Of a stretch of DNA of 18,064 nt, positions 1 through 7,805 are shown one piece after another. The stretch is from JAYEJW01 sp034716535 (GTDB lineage Bacteria > Pseudomonadota > Gammaproteobacteria > Chromatiales > Chromatiaceae), in the NCBI GenBank assembly GCA_034716535.1, contig JAYEJW010000014.1, positions 1 to 18,064 on the forward strand, given 5' to 3'. The notes under the pieces were generated by a model. The model saw nothing but the letters and a program-made list of their open reading frames with translations. It ran no database searches and was not told where the DNA came from. The translations under genes were made by a program, and so were the position numbers. The number at the start of each line of letters is the position of its first letter. The stretch's first letter is position 1.

Positions 1-2884
1 CAACCAGCGCAAAGGGCAGGGAGAGCATCACAAGGGCCGCCTCGCCCACCCGTCGGAAGGTGAGGTACAGCAGGGCGAAGATGACCGCGAGCGTCAGGGG
101 GATGACCTGGCTCAGGCGTTCCTGCGCTCTGAGCATATACTCGTACTGGCCGGACCAGCTGATGGAATAGCCCGGGGGCAGCTCGACCTGCTCATCGACC
201 ACCCGGCGTGCCCGGTCGACGTAGGTCCCCAGATCGACCCCGCGGATGTCGACGAAGGTCCAGCCGTTGAGCCGCGCATTCTCGCTCTTGAGCAGGGGCG
301 GGCCCTCCACCACTTTGATCTCGGCGACCTGCGACAGGGGGACCTGCGCGCCGTTGGGCGTGACCAGCGGCAGCTCCCGCAGCTTCGCGGGGTCGTCCCG
401 CTGCTCGCGGGGAAAGCGCACGTTGACCGGGTAGCGTTCCCGGCCCTCGACGGTCTGGGTGATGTTGATGCCGCCCACGGCTGCGCTCACCACCTCGTTG
501 ATGTCCTCGATGTTGAGCCCCAGCCGCGCCGCCTGACGCCGTTTTGGGACGATCTCGATGTAGCGCCCCGCCGCAACCCGTTCCGAGTAGGCGGAGGCCG
601 TTCCCGGCACGTCCTCCAGCGCCCGCTCGATGCGCCGTCCGATCCGCTCGATCTCCTTCACGTCCGGTCCCGCCACCTTGATCCCGACGGGGGTCTTGAT
701 CCCGGTGGCGAGCATGTCAATACGGGTCTTGATGGGCATGATCCAGGCGTTGGTGAGCCCTGGAAAACTGACCGCCGCATCGAGCTCGGCGATCAGCCCC
801 TCGACGTTCATCCCCGGCCGCCACTCCTCCCTGGGCTTGAGCTGGATCAGGGTCTCGATCATGGTCAGGGGAGCCGGGTCGGTCGCGGTCTCGGCACGGC
901 CGATCTTACCGAATACGCGGGTGACCTCCGGCACGGTACGGATGAGCCGGTCGGTCTGCTGCAACAGCTCCTGGGCCTTGCCGATGGACAGGCCCGGCAA
1001 CGTGGTGGGCATGTACATGAAATCGCCTTCGAACAGCTCGGGCATGAACTCGGAGCCGAGGCCGCGCCCGAGCCTGTTCAACAGGGGCACGTCTGCGAAG
1101 GTCCGATCCCAGCCCCCGGCCCATGCGGACTGCCAGGAATCGATCTGCTCCTCGGCCTGGACCAGGGCGCCGGGCGCGGCCGGTCGCAGCACCTGGAGCG
1201 GCCACTTCAGGGGCTCCAGCAGTCCGCCCACCCCGTAGAGGGGAAGCAGCAGGCTGACGACGGCGAGAAAAGAGACCAGCAGGGCGGTCTTGGGGAAGGT
1301 CAGCACGCCCTTGAGCAGCGGCTGGTAGGCCCAGATCAGGAGGCGGCTCAAGGGGTTGCTGCTCTCCCGAGGGATCCGTCCGCGGATAAAGTAGCCCATC
1401 AACACGGGCACCAGGGTCACCGAGAGACCCGCAGCGGCGGCCATGGCATAGGTCTTTGTATAGGCCAGCGGTGCGAACAGGCGCCCCTCCTGGGCCTGGA
1501 GGGTGAATACGGGCAGGAAGCTCAGGGTGATGATGAGCAGGGAGTAGAAGAGCGCGGGCCCTACCTCCTCGGACGCACGGCGGACGATCGCCCAGCGCTG
1601 CTCGTTCGTAACCTCGGGGCCCGCCCGCTCGAGGTGCTTATGGGCGTTCTCGATCATGACGATGGCGGCGTCCACCATGGCACCGATGGCGATGGCGATC
1701 CCGCCGAGGGACATGATGTTCGCGTTGATCCCCTGGTAGCGCATCACGAGGAAGGCGGCCAGGATGCCCAGCGGCAAGGTGACGATCGCAACGAAGGCGG
1801 AGCGCAGGTGAAAAAGGAACAGCAGGCAGACCAGGGCGACGACCACGAGCTCCTCGACGAGCCGGTCGGTCAGGTTGTCCACGGCCCGCTCGATGAGCGC
1901 AGAGCGGTCGTAGGTCTCGACGATCTCCACCCCCTCGGGGAGGCTCGCCTTGAGCGCCTCGATGCGCTCCTTCACCGCCGCGATGGTGCTGAGCGCATTC
2001 TCCCCGTCGCGCATCACGACGATCCCTCCGGTGACTTCGCCCTCACCGTCCAGGTCCGCGACCGCGCGCCGCATCTCGGGACCGACCTGGATGTGGGCGA
2101 CGTCGCCGAGCAGGATGGGGATGTCGTCCTCGGTGATTCTAAGGGGGATATCCCCGATGTCCTGGAGCGACTGGATGTAGCCGCGGGTGCGGATCATGTA
2201 CTCCGCCTCTCCCAGCTCCACCACCGAGCCGCCGGCCTCCCGGTTGGCGCGCTTGATGGCCTCGGTGACCCGCGAGAGCGGGATCTCCAGCGCCCGCAGC
2301 TTCTCAGGGTTCACCACCACCTGGTACTGGCGCACCATGCCCCCGACGGTGGCCACCTCGGCCACGCCGGGCACCGTCTGGAGCTCGAACTTGAGGAACC
2401 AGTCCTGCAGACTGCGCAGCTGGGAGAGGTCGTTGCCCCCCGTGCGGTCCGCCAGGGCGTAGCTGTAGATCCAACCCACGCCGGTCGCATCCGGTCCCAG
2501 TCGGGGCTGCACGCCCGTCGGAAGGGCGGTTGCCGCCTGATTGAGGTACTCCAGGACCCGTGACCGCGCCCAGTAGAGGTCGGTTCCGTCCTCGAAGATC
2601 ACGTAAACGTAGGAGTCCCCGAAAAAGGAGTACCCGCGCACCGCCCTGGCGCCCGGAACCGAGAGCATGGTGGTCGTGATCGGGTAGGTGACCTGCTCTT
2701 CCACGACGCGTGGGGACTGGCCGGCGTAGCTGGTGCGCACGATGATCTGCACGTCCGACAGATCAGGGATGGCGTCCAGGGGGATCTGTTTCAGGGACGC
2801 CCAGCCCCAGAGGGCCAGGACCAGCGTGGCGATCAGAACGAGAAAGCGGTTCTCGATGGACCAGCGAATGAGTCGCGCGGGCAT
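1..2884 (-). CDS. cusA: CusA-like Cu(I)/Ag(I) RND efflux pump (3' end outside window)
   Basis: Inner-membrane, proton-driven RND transporter of the heavy-metal efflux family, exporting metal through a CusCBA-type tripartite channel. The 961 complete codons visible start at ATG 2884 with a typical HME-RND N-terminus (MPARLIRWSIENRFLVL). Specificity is readable by recalled E. coli CusA numbering. The three substrate methionines M573, M623 and M672 correspond to M625 (FMYMPTT), M675 (PLTMIET) and M724 (RIDMLATG). The proton-relay aspartate falls at D405 (VDAAIVMIEN), the same number as in E. coli. This supports monovalent Cu/Ag rather than Co/Zn/Cd. The constant +52 offset after residue 405 implies an insertion of about 50 residues near residues 550-602, just before the first porter subdomain. 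The reading frame is open to base 1; the last roughly 90 or more residues, including the late TM helices, are missing only because the window ends. It starts 2 nt after the cusB stop, so the two are almost certainly translationally coupled. Confidence 0.96.
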   Translation of the reverse strand, partial: MPARLIRWSIENRFLVLIATLVLALWGWASLKQIPLDAIPDLSDVQIIVRTSYAGQSPRVVEEQVTYPITTTMLSVPGARAVRGYSFFGDSYVYVIFEDGTDLYWARSRVLEYLNQAATALPTGVQPRLGPDATGVGWIYSYALADRTGGNDLSQLRSLQDWFLKFELQTVPGVAEVATVGGMVRQYQVVVNPEKLRALEIPLSRVTEAIKRANREAGGSVVELGEAEYMIRTRGYIQSLQDIGDIPLRITEDDIPILLGDVAHIQVGPEMRRAVADLDGEGEVTGGIVVMRDGENALSTIAAVKERIEALKASLPEGVEIVETYDRSALIERAVDNLTDRLVEELVVVALVCLLFLFHLRSAFVAIVTLPLGILAAFLVMRYQGINANIMSLGGIAIAIGAMVDAAIVMIENAHKHLERAGPEVTNEQRWAIVRRASEEVGPALFYSLLIITLSFLPVFTLQAQEGRLFAPLAYTKTYAMAAAAGLSVTLVPVLMGYFIRGRIPRESSNPLSRLLIWAYQPLLKGVLTFPKTALLVSFLAVVSLLLPLYGVGGLLEPLKWPLQVLRPAAPGALVQAEEQIDSWQSAWAGGWDRTFADVPLLNRLGRGLGSEFMPELFEGDFMYMPTTLPGLSIGKAQELLQQTDRLIRTVPEVTRVFGKIGRAETATDPAPLTMIETLIQLKPREEWRPGMNVEGLIAELDAAVSFPGLTNAWIMPIKTRIDMLATGIKTPVGIKVAGPDVKEIERIGRRIERALEDVPGTASAYSERVAAGRYIEIVPKRRQAARLGLNIEDINEVVSAAVGGINITQTVEGRERYPVNVRFPREQRDDPAKLRELPLVTPNGAQVPLSQVAEIKVVEGPPLLKSENARLNGWTFVDIRGVDLGTYVDRARRVVDEQVELPPGYSISWSGQYEYMLRAQERLSQVIPLTLAVIFALLYLTFRRVGEAALVMLSLPFALV

Positions 2885-2886
2885 GG

Positions 2887-4338
2887 TCACTCAGCCATGC
2901 GTCGGAAGCTCGCCTGGAGGTTGGACTCCGAGTCGATCAGGAACTGTCCGGACACCACCACCTCGTCGCCCTCGTCCAGACCGGATAGGACCTCGACCTT
3001 GTCGCCCCGCCACATGCCCGTATTGACCTCCACGGGCTGAAAGCGGCCGTCTCCGAGGGCCTTGACCACGATCTCGCGCTCCCCGCTCAGGATCAGCGCC
3101 TCGCGCGGCAGGCTGAGGACGTCCCGTTTGGGGCCGCCGTAGATGACGGCCTCGACGAACATGTTCGGAAGCAGCAGCTCGTCCGGGTTTTTGAACTCCA
3201 GCCGGGCGCGCAGGGTGCGGGCCTTGGGGTGCACCTCCGGGTACACGAACTCGACGGTCCCCTCCCAGACCTGACCCGGGTAGGCCGGCGTAGTGACCTC
3301 TGCCGTGAGCCCCGGCCGGACCCAGGCGAGCTGGTGCTCGAAGATGTCCACCATGACCCACACCTCGCTCAGGTCGACGATGGTGAACATGGAATCGGCC
3401 GGGGTAACGAACATGCCCTCGCGGACATTGTGCTCGACCAGCACACCCCCCTGGGGCGCCCGGATCGGGATGATCTCCTTGGGCTCCATGGACCGCTCGA
3501 GACCCATGATGTCCATCCCGGGCACCCGCAGGTAGCGCAGCATGTCCACGCCGGCCCGAAGTCTGAAATCGCGTGCCGGGTCGTCGGCGCCCGAGCCGCC
3601 GAAGGACGAGAGCTCGTCCTCCTCGAGGGAGGAGATGTACTCCTGCTGCGCCCACAGCACATCCGGAGAGAAGTAGTCGGCGAGGTCGTCCTTGCGCTCC
3701 ACCCGCACCCCGTCGGTGCGAACGTACAGGTTCTCGATCCAGCCCGCGGTGCGGGGATGTACCTGAATTACGCGGTCGTCGTCGTAAGTCACCTTGCCTT
3801 GCGTGCGGATGTACTTCCACAGGGTGCCGCGCTCAACCGTTGCCGTACGCACGCCCATGTTCTGCACGACAGCGGCTCTCAGGGTGACCGCCGGGTGTTC
3901 TTCTCCGGCACTGTCGAGCTCCTTGGCCACCAGGTCCATGCCGCAGATCGGGCAGGAGCCCGCCTCGTCGCGTACGATCTCGGGATGCATGGGGCAGACG
4001 TAGTTCGGGTCAAGATGCCTCTTCGCATGCTCCATGGCGGTTTCGCCTTGGCCCGCGTGCGGCTTGGCCACCAGATCCATGCCGCAGATCGGACAGGAGC
4101 CGGGCTCATCCTGTACGACGTTCGGGTGCATGGGGCACACATAGCTGGGGTCGAGGTGCTTCTCGGCGTGCTCGAGGGCCGATTCCCCCCCGGTAACCGC
4201 CGCGGCTCCCGGCTGAGCCTCCGGCGGCCGGTCGCAGCCGGCGCTCAGCACAATCGACAGGGCGAGGGCCCATAGCGGGCTGAGTGCAAGACGACCGAGT
4301 GCGGGCGGGCGGACATGCAATTGCGTCACTGAAAGCAA
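2887..4338 (-). CDS. cusB: CusB-like RND periplasmic adaptor lipoprotein with two heavy-metal-binding modules
   Basis: Membrane-fusion adaptor linking the CusA-like pump to an outer-membrane channel and probably delivering metal to it (483 aa). The start is TTG 4338; a GTG three codons later is an alternative. The N-terminus has a hydrophobic segment ending in a lipobox, LSAG-C35, so a lipidated mature protein is expected. Residues 54-137 hold two copies of a 47-residue module with YVCPMHP and CPICGMDL: C68/M70/H71/C82/C85/M87 and C115/M117/H118/C129/C132/M134. This matches the heavy-metal-binding domain found in CusB/CopA-type proteins, usually present once. The adaptor proper follows: beta-barrel and lipoyl-like segments (VHPRTAGWIENLYV; IRAPQGGVLVEHNVREG) and a C-terminal membrane-proximal domain (SGLDEGDEVVVSGQFLID). 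No CusF-like C-terminal domain is visible. The gene lies 18 nt after the prolyl isomerase and 2 nt before cusA. Confidence 0.95.
   Translation of the reverse strand: MLSVTQLHVRPPALGRLALSPLWALALSIVLSAGCDRPPEAQPGAAAVTGGESALEHAEKHLDPSYVCPMHPNVVQDEPGSCPICGMDLVAKPHAGQGETAMEHAKRHLDPNYVCPMHPEIVRDEAGSCPICGMDLVAKELDSAGEEHPAVTLRAAVVQNMGVRTATVERGTLWKYIRTQGKVTYDDDRVIQVHPRTAGWIENLYVRTDGVRVERKDDLADYFSPDVLWAQQEYISSLEEDELSSFGGSGADDPARDFRLRAGVDMLRYLRVPGMDIMGLERSMEPKEIIPIRAPQGGVLVEHNVREGMFVTPADSMFTIVDLSEVWVMVDIFEHQLAWVRPGLTAEVTTPAYPGQVWEGTVEFVYPEVHPKARTLRARLEFKNPDELLLPNMFVEAVIYGGPKRDVLSLPREALILSGEREIVVKALGDGRFQPVEVNTGMWRGDKVEVLSGLDEGDEVVVSGQFLIDSESNLQASFRRMAE
3898..4179 (-). repeat. Tandem in-frame duplication of a 47-residue metal-binding module in cusB
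   Basis: Two consecutive units of about 141 nt encode modules beginning ALEHAEKHLDP and AMEHAKRHLDP, each followed by YVCPMHP and CPICGMDLVAK. Every Cys, His and Met ligand is kept at a constant 47-residue offset. The linkers after each core (PHAGQGET versus ELDSAGEE) differ, so the duplication is not very recent. Confidence 0.85.
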
Positions 4339-4356
4339 CCAGGGGGCCTTTTCGGC

Positions 4357-5088
4357 CTACGGGCCCTCTTTGACCTGGCCTTCCGGAGGCACAGGGGCCT
4401 GCTCTTCCCCGCCCACCGAGATCAACTCCAGGTCGAAGATGAGGGTCCGGTGCGCGAGCGGACCGCGGTGACCGTATCCCAGGCTCGGAGGGACGACCAG
4501 CTGGGCCTTCCCGCCTTCCTTCATCAGCTGAAGGCCCTCCGACCAACCCTTGATAACCCCGTTGAGCTTGAAGGTCGCGGGCTTTCCGTGTTTCTGTGAG
4601 CTGTCGAACTCCTTGCCGTCGATCAGGGTGCCACGGTAGTTGACCGTTACCTGGTCGGTGGGTCCCGGGGTCTTGCCCGTCCCTTCCTCGATCACCTTGT
4701 ACTGTAGCCCGCTCTCGGTGGCGACGACGCCTTCCTTCGCGGCATTCTCTTCCATGAACTTCTCGCCTTTGGCGATGCGCTCGAGCTCCTGTTCCTTCTT
4801 CTTCTCCTGTTGGTGGGCGACCACCTTCTTTTTGAGCTCGACCAGGGTATCGCGCATCTCGGCCGGGGACATCTGCGGCTTGGCAGCGGACAGCGCATCC
4901 TGGATGCCCTGCACCACCGCCTCGGCGCTCATCTCCACCTCCTGACGCTTGAAGTCGCCGCCGATCTGGTAGCCGAGGCTATAGTTGATCCGGGTCGTCT
5001 CGTCCTCGAAGTTCAGCGCCTCCTCGGCGAAGACGACGCCGACGGAGCTCATGGCCGCCAGGGCCACAGCTTGTGCAACATATTTCAA
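4357..5088 (-). CDS. Periplasmic FKBP-type peptidyl-prolyl cis-trans isomerase (FkpA/Mip-like)
   Basis: Prolyl isomerase and chaperone of the dimeric FkpA/Mip family, acting in the periplasm. I choose TTG 5088 as the start (243 aa): a strong GGAGGAG lies 6 nt upstream, and the protein then begins as a classical signal peptide, MKYVAQAVALAAMSSVGVVFA, cleaved before EEALNF. A GTG at 5103 would put the ribosome-binding site inside the gene. Residues about 25-115 are a charged helical dimerisation region (ELKKKVVAHQQEKKKEQELERI). About 120-225 is the FKBP domain (VTVNYRGTLIDGKEFDSS, GVIKGWSEGLQLM, PPSLGYG, LIFDLELI). The loop usually read as IPPNSTL is AHRTL here, so the 80s-loop end is shortened or diverged. 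It appears to be the first gene of an operon with cusB (18 nt downstream) and cusA. An isomerase leading a Cus operon is unusual and may help fold the envelope parts of the efflux system or the nearby secreted oxidases (inference). Confidence 0.93.
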   Translation of the reverse strand: MKYVAQAVALAAMSSVGVVFAEEALNFEDETTRINYSLGYQIGGDFKRQEVEMSAEAVVQGIQDALSAAKPQMSPAEMRDTLVELKKKVVAHQQEKKKEQELERIAKGEKFMEENAAKEGVVATESGLQYKVIEEGTGKTPGPTDQVTVNYRGTLIDGKEFDSSQKHGKPATFKLNGVIKGWSEGLQLMKEGGKAQLVVPPSLGYGHRGPLAHRTLIFDLELISVGGEEQAPVPPEGQVKEGP

Positions 5089-5094
5089 AGGGGT

Positions 5095-5101
5095 CTCCTC
5101 C
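5095..5101 (-). promoter_or_regulatory. Ribosome-binding site that fixes the FKBP start
   Basis: GGAGGAG on the minus strand, 6 nt before TTG 5088. It is nearly perfectly complementary to the 16S rRNA 3' end and decides for the TTG over the upstream GTG at 5103. Confidence 0.75.
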
Positions 5102-5174
5102 ACATGATCAATGGGACGACATTTAAGCCGCCGTGCTCGTTGGGCATCTGTAAATGCTGAGGCCGACTTAGTAT

Positions 5175-5290
5175 GTAGGTCGGGTTAGGCGCGCTCTCAG
5201 CGGCCTGGAGTCTTGGCACGATCGGCGCGCGCGCCGTAATCCGACGCCTGCCGCGCGGACGTCGGGTTACGCTGCGCTAACCCGACCTAC
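5175..5290. repeat. REP-like palindromic intergenic repeat
   Basis: A perfect 14-nt inverted repeat bounds this element: GTAGGTCGGGTTAG at 5175-5188 and its reverse complement at 5277-5290. Inside, GTCGGGTTA (5261-5269) and TAACCCGAC (5278-5286) form a separate 9-bp hairpin with an 8-nt loop. A partial variant (GTAATCCGAC) lies at 5236-5245. Units of the form GTAGGTCGGGTTAG are familiar as dispersed repeats in many proteobacterial genomes (recollection, not searched). It fills most of the gap between the MCO terminator and the FKBP gene. I see no convincing promoter for FKBP within it. Confidence 0.75.
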
Positions 5291-5404
5291 GGTTCCTGGG
5301 GTGGCCACGCGCGGCGCAATCCAACGATCCGCCACTTCGAGCGCGGTAAGGATAACAGAACCCAGCCTCATGGAAAGAGCAGGCAGACACGGTCTAAGGG
5401 GTGC

Positions 5405-5431
5405 AAACAAAAAGGCCGCCCGAAGGCGGCC
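5405..5431 (-). terminator. Rho-independent terminator of the 781-aa MCO gene
   Basis: On the minus strand GGCCGCC-TTCG-GGCGGCC forms a 7-bp GC stem with a stable tetraloop, followed directly by TTTTTGTTT. It lies 29 nt after the MCO stop codon at 5460 and separates the MCO from the FKBP-cusBA operon. Confidence 0.9.
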
Positions 5432-5459
5432 GTTCAGAGAGAGTGTGGTGATAGACCCG

Positions 5460-7805
5460 TCAGGCGCCAGGCACCACCGGAAGACCTCCGCAGTCGGTAT
5501 TGGGGTCACCGACACAGTAAGGCACCATCATCTCGTTGTCCTCGTGGGACAGGATGTGGCAGTGCCAGACGTAGAGGCCGGCTTTGTCGAACAGGGCGCG
5601 GACGCGGGTGATCTCACCCGGATAGGCGATTACGGTATCCTTCCAGCCCGCCTCCCAGGGCTCGGCCGGCCGCACCGCACCGCCGATGATCTCGCGGTTG
5701 ATGACCTCGAATTTGACCAGGTGCAGGTGGATGGGGTGGGCATCCGCCGACTCGTTCCGCAGCTCCCAGGTCTCGACCGCGTCCAGCGCCGGATTCTGCG
5801 AGATAGGGTCGTCCCACAACTGAACCCACTCGGCGGGCGTCGCACCGAGGCTCTGATCGCCCAGCACCGCGGCCTTCGGGGCAAACGGAACACCGCCACC
5901 CGTGCAGAGGGGCGGCACGGAACCCGGTACCAGGTCGATCACCCCCGTGAGAGGGTCGATGGTTACGCACAAATCCGCCGACTCCTCCTCCAGCAACGCG
6001 AGAGCCCGCGGCGGGGCAGTGTCTACCAGATTCTTCTCCAGATCGGGATCCACCTCTTCGTTGGGAGGCGTGTTGCCCCACAGCACCAACTGCGCGGGCG
6101 GGGTGCTCGGGTCGACCGGATTGGCCAGGGCCGGATCGATCGCGAATTGCATGACCTGACCGGTGGTGGCCGGGTCGGCCGGGAGGTCGGGGAAGCCGCC
6201 GAAGGGGGCGTCCGGGCCCGTATTGATGATGCGCACCAAGTTCGTGCCCGCGGGCGCGGCGCTGAAGTCGACGATCACGTCGGCGCGCTCGGCCGGACCG
6301 ACCAGCAGGGCCTGCTCGGCGAAGGTTCCCGGCACGGCGTTGACACAGGGCGTCTTGCCTTTGCCTTTACCCTTGGGTTTCCCGCTTCCGGTCGTGCAGA
6401 CATCAAGGCCGTCGCCCGGAAGCGTTGTCGCAAACCCGGTCTCGATGCGCACAACCGAGGGCAGCAGACTTTGCTCGGTGCCGATCTGGTAGAAAGGCAT
6501 CTCGCCGAGCACCTTTTCCTTGATCTTCCCGTTGGGCAACACCGTCTGCTCGATCGCCTGGAGAGACAGATTGAGGAACCGGGAGTCCGCCGCGTTCAGC
6601 ACGCGGAAGCGGTAGCGCTCAGGTGCCACATCCAACACCGGCCAGGTCTTGCCGTTCACAACCATGGTGTTGAAGAATGCCTCCGGGTTCCAGACGGCGG
6701 CGATGTCGGAGGTCCCCTGCGGCAGGAAGGGGATGTTGAGCCCCGTGTTGAGAGCGAAGGTGTCGCCAAAGCCCAGCCCCTCGAAGAAGGCGCGGTCGGC
6801 CGGAAAGTACTGAGAGCCGTCCATGTTGAAGGACTTGGGCTGGATGGCGAGGGCGATCTCGCGGATCGCCTGGCGTACCGGGTTCATGTCCGGGTTCGTG
6901 TTCGGATCCTGCCCGAGCGCGGGCGCCGGCCCCGGCAACGTTCCGCCAACCACCCCGGTCTCGCTGTCGTCCTCCTCGCGGATCAGCCAGAAGCCCGCGC
7001 CGGCGGCGTAGACGTTCAGGCGCGTGATGCCCAGGGAGTGGTCGTGATACCAGAGGGTTGTCGAGGGCTGGTCGTTGGTATAGGAGTACACGGCCGAGCC
7101 GGGCAGCGCTGGCGCGGTAGTGTCATAGAACGTACCGGTAGTAGCATAACCCCCAATATCAATGGCGTCGGGCAGCCACCAGGCCTCGGGATAGCCATCG
7201 CTCACGGGATCCACGTGGGCGCCATGGACGTGAGTGACCATGGGAACCGGGCCCTCGTAAGGAAGTTCGGCGCCGGCGTTAACTCCGCGGCAATCCGACA
7301 CCTGCATGCCGTCACAGGTGACCGATCCGTTCGGGGCCGCCCAATGCAGGGTCTGGTCAATCAGCGGAACCTTCGCCCCCGGGTTGTTGGGGTCGTCGCC
7401 CTGGATCACGTGCTGCAGGAAGTTGCCTTGAGCATCGACCAGATCGTTGACCCAGGTGACTGTGGTCGTCGTATCTCTGGTCACCTCGAAGGTGAAGGCC
7501 GGGTTGTTGCAAGTCGACGTGCCAGGCTGGCTTCCGTCACAGTAACCCCACAGCTTGGTTGTCGGAAAACCCGTGGGGAGCACCTGCTGCTGGAATTCAC
7601 GCAGCGCCACCGTTACGTTCATCGGGGCTGCGCCGTCATCGAACAGCACCGGCGGAATGACCAGCGGGGTCACGTACTTGGGAATGGCGAGCGGGTCCTG
7701 GGTCCCCCCCGGGACGGGCGCTGCCACGGCAGTGGCGACACCCAGGCTGATGGGTAAGATGGCAAAGGCAAGCCCACGCCCGGCGACGCTTGGTATCTTA
7801 GTCAT
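5460..7805 (-). CDS. Secreted three-domain multicopper oxidase, CotA/bilirubin-oxidase-like (MCO-A)
   Basis: Copper oxidase coupling one-electron substrate oxidation to O2 reduction, expected in the periplasm or outside the cell. I start at ATG 7805 (781 aa), where GAGGA lies 5 nt upstream; GTG 7817 would place that site inside the gene. The signal peptide runs MTKIPSVAGRGLAFAILP to about AVA-A. All four copper motifs are present: H192-V-H194 (HVHGAHV), H254-D-H256 (LWYHDHS), H690-P-I-H693-L-H695 and H748-C749-H750 with H754 and axial M759. The type 1 and trinuclear sites therefore look intact. The Met axial ligand fits bacterial laccase/CotA types. It is much longer than CotA (about 510 aa) because of loop insertions, including a KGKGKGK stretch near residue 480. 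No methionine-rich CueO-like segment is seen. The upstream leader is shared with the second MCO. The substrate (Cu(I), Mn(II), Fe(II) or phenolic) is undetermined. Confidence 0.94.
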   Translation of the reverse strand: MTKIPSVAGRGLAFAILPISLGVATAVAAPVPGGTQDPLAIPKYVTPLVIPPVLFDDGAAPMNVTVALREFQQQVLPTGFPTTKLWGYCDGSQPGTSTCNNPAFTFEVTRDTTTTVTWVNDLVDAQGNFLQHVIQGDDPNNPGAKVPLIDQTLHWAAPNGSVTCDGMQVSDCRGVNAGAELPYEGPVPMVTHVHGAHVDPVSDGYPEAWWLPDAIDIGGYATTGTFYDTTAPALPGSAVYSYTNDQPSTTLWYHDHSLGITRLNVYAAGAGFWLIREEDDSETGVVGGTLPGPAPALGQDPNTNPDMNPVRQAIREIALAIQPKSFNMDGSQYFPADRAFFEGLGFGDTFALNTGLNIPFLPQGTSDIAAVWNPEAFFNTMVVNGKTWPVLDVAPERYRFRVLNAADSRFLNLSLQAIEQTVLPNGKIKEKVLGEMPFYQIGTEQSLLPSVVRIETGFATTLPGDGLDVCTTGSGKPKGKGKGKTPCVNAVPGTFAEQALLVGPAERADVIVDFSAAPAGTNLVRIINTGPDAPFGGFPDLPADPATTGQVMQFAIDPALANPVDPSTPPAQLVLWGNTPPNEEVDPDLEKNLVDTAPPRALALLEEESADLCVTIDPLTGVIDLVPGSVPPLCTGGGVPFAPKAAVLGDQSLGATPAEWVQLWDDPISQNPALDAVETWELRNESADAHPIHLHLVKFEVINREIIGGAVRPAEPWEAGWKDTVIAYPGEITRVRALFDKAGLYVWHCHILSHEDNEMMVPYCVGDPNTDCGGLPVVPGA

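Noticed and set aside
1634..2563. 309-codon open frame on the plus strand
   Set aside because: Antisense to cusA, whose reading frame is unambiguous by conserved motifs.
5089..5103. GTG 5103 as start of the FKBP gene
   Set aside because: It would place the strong GGAGGAG inside the coding region and add MEETP before an otherwise normal signal peptide; TTG 5088 fits better.
5301..7757. 818-codon open frame on the plus strand
   Set aside because: Lies antisense to almost all of MCO-A, which has a signal peptide and all copper motifs. The plus-strand translation is Arg/Gly/His-rich with no recognisable domain, as expected from a GC-rich antisense frame.
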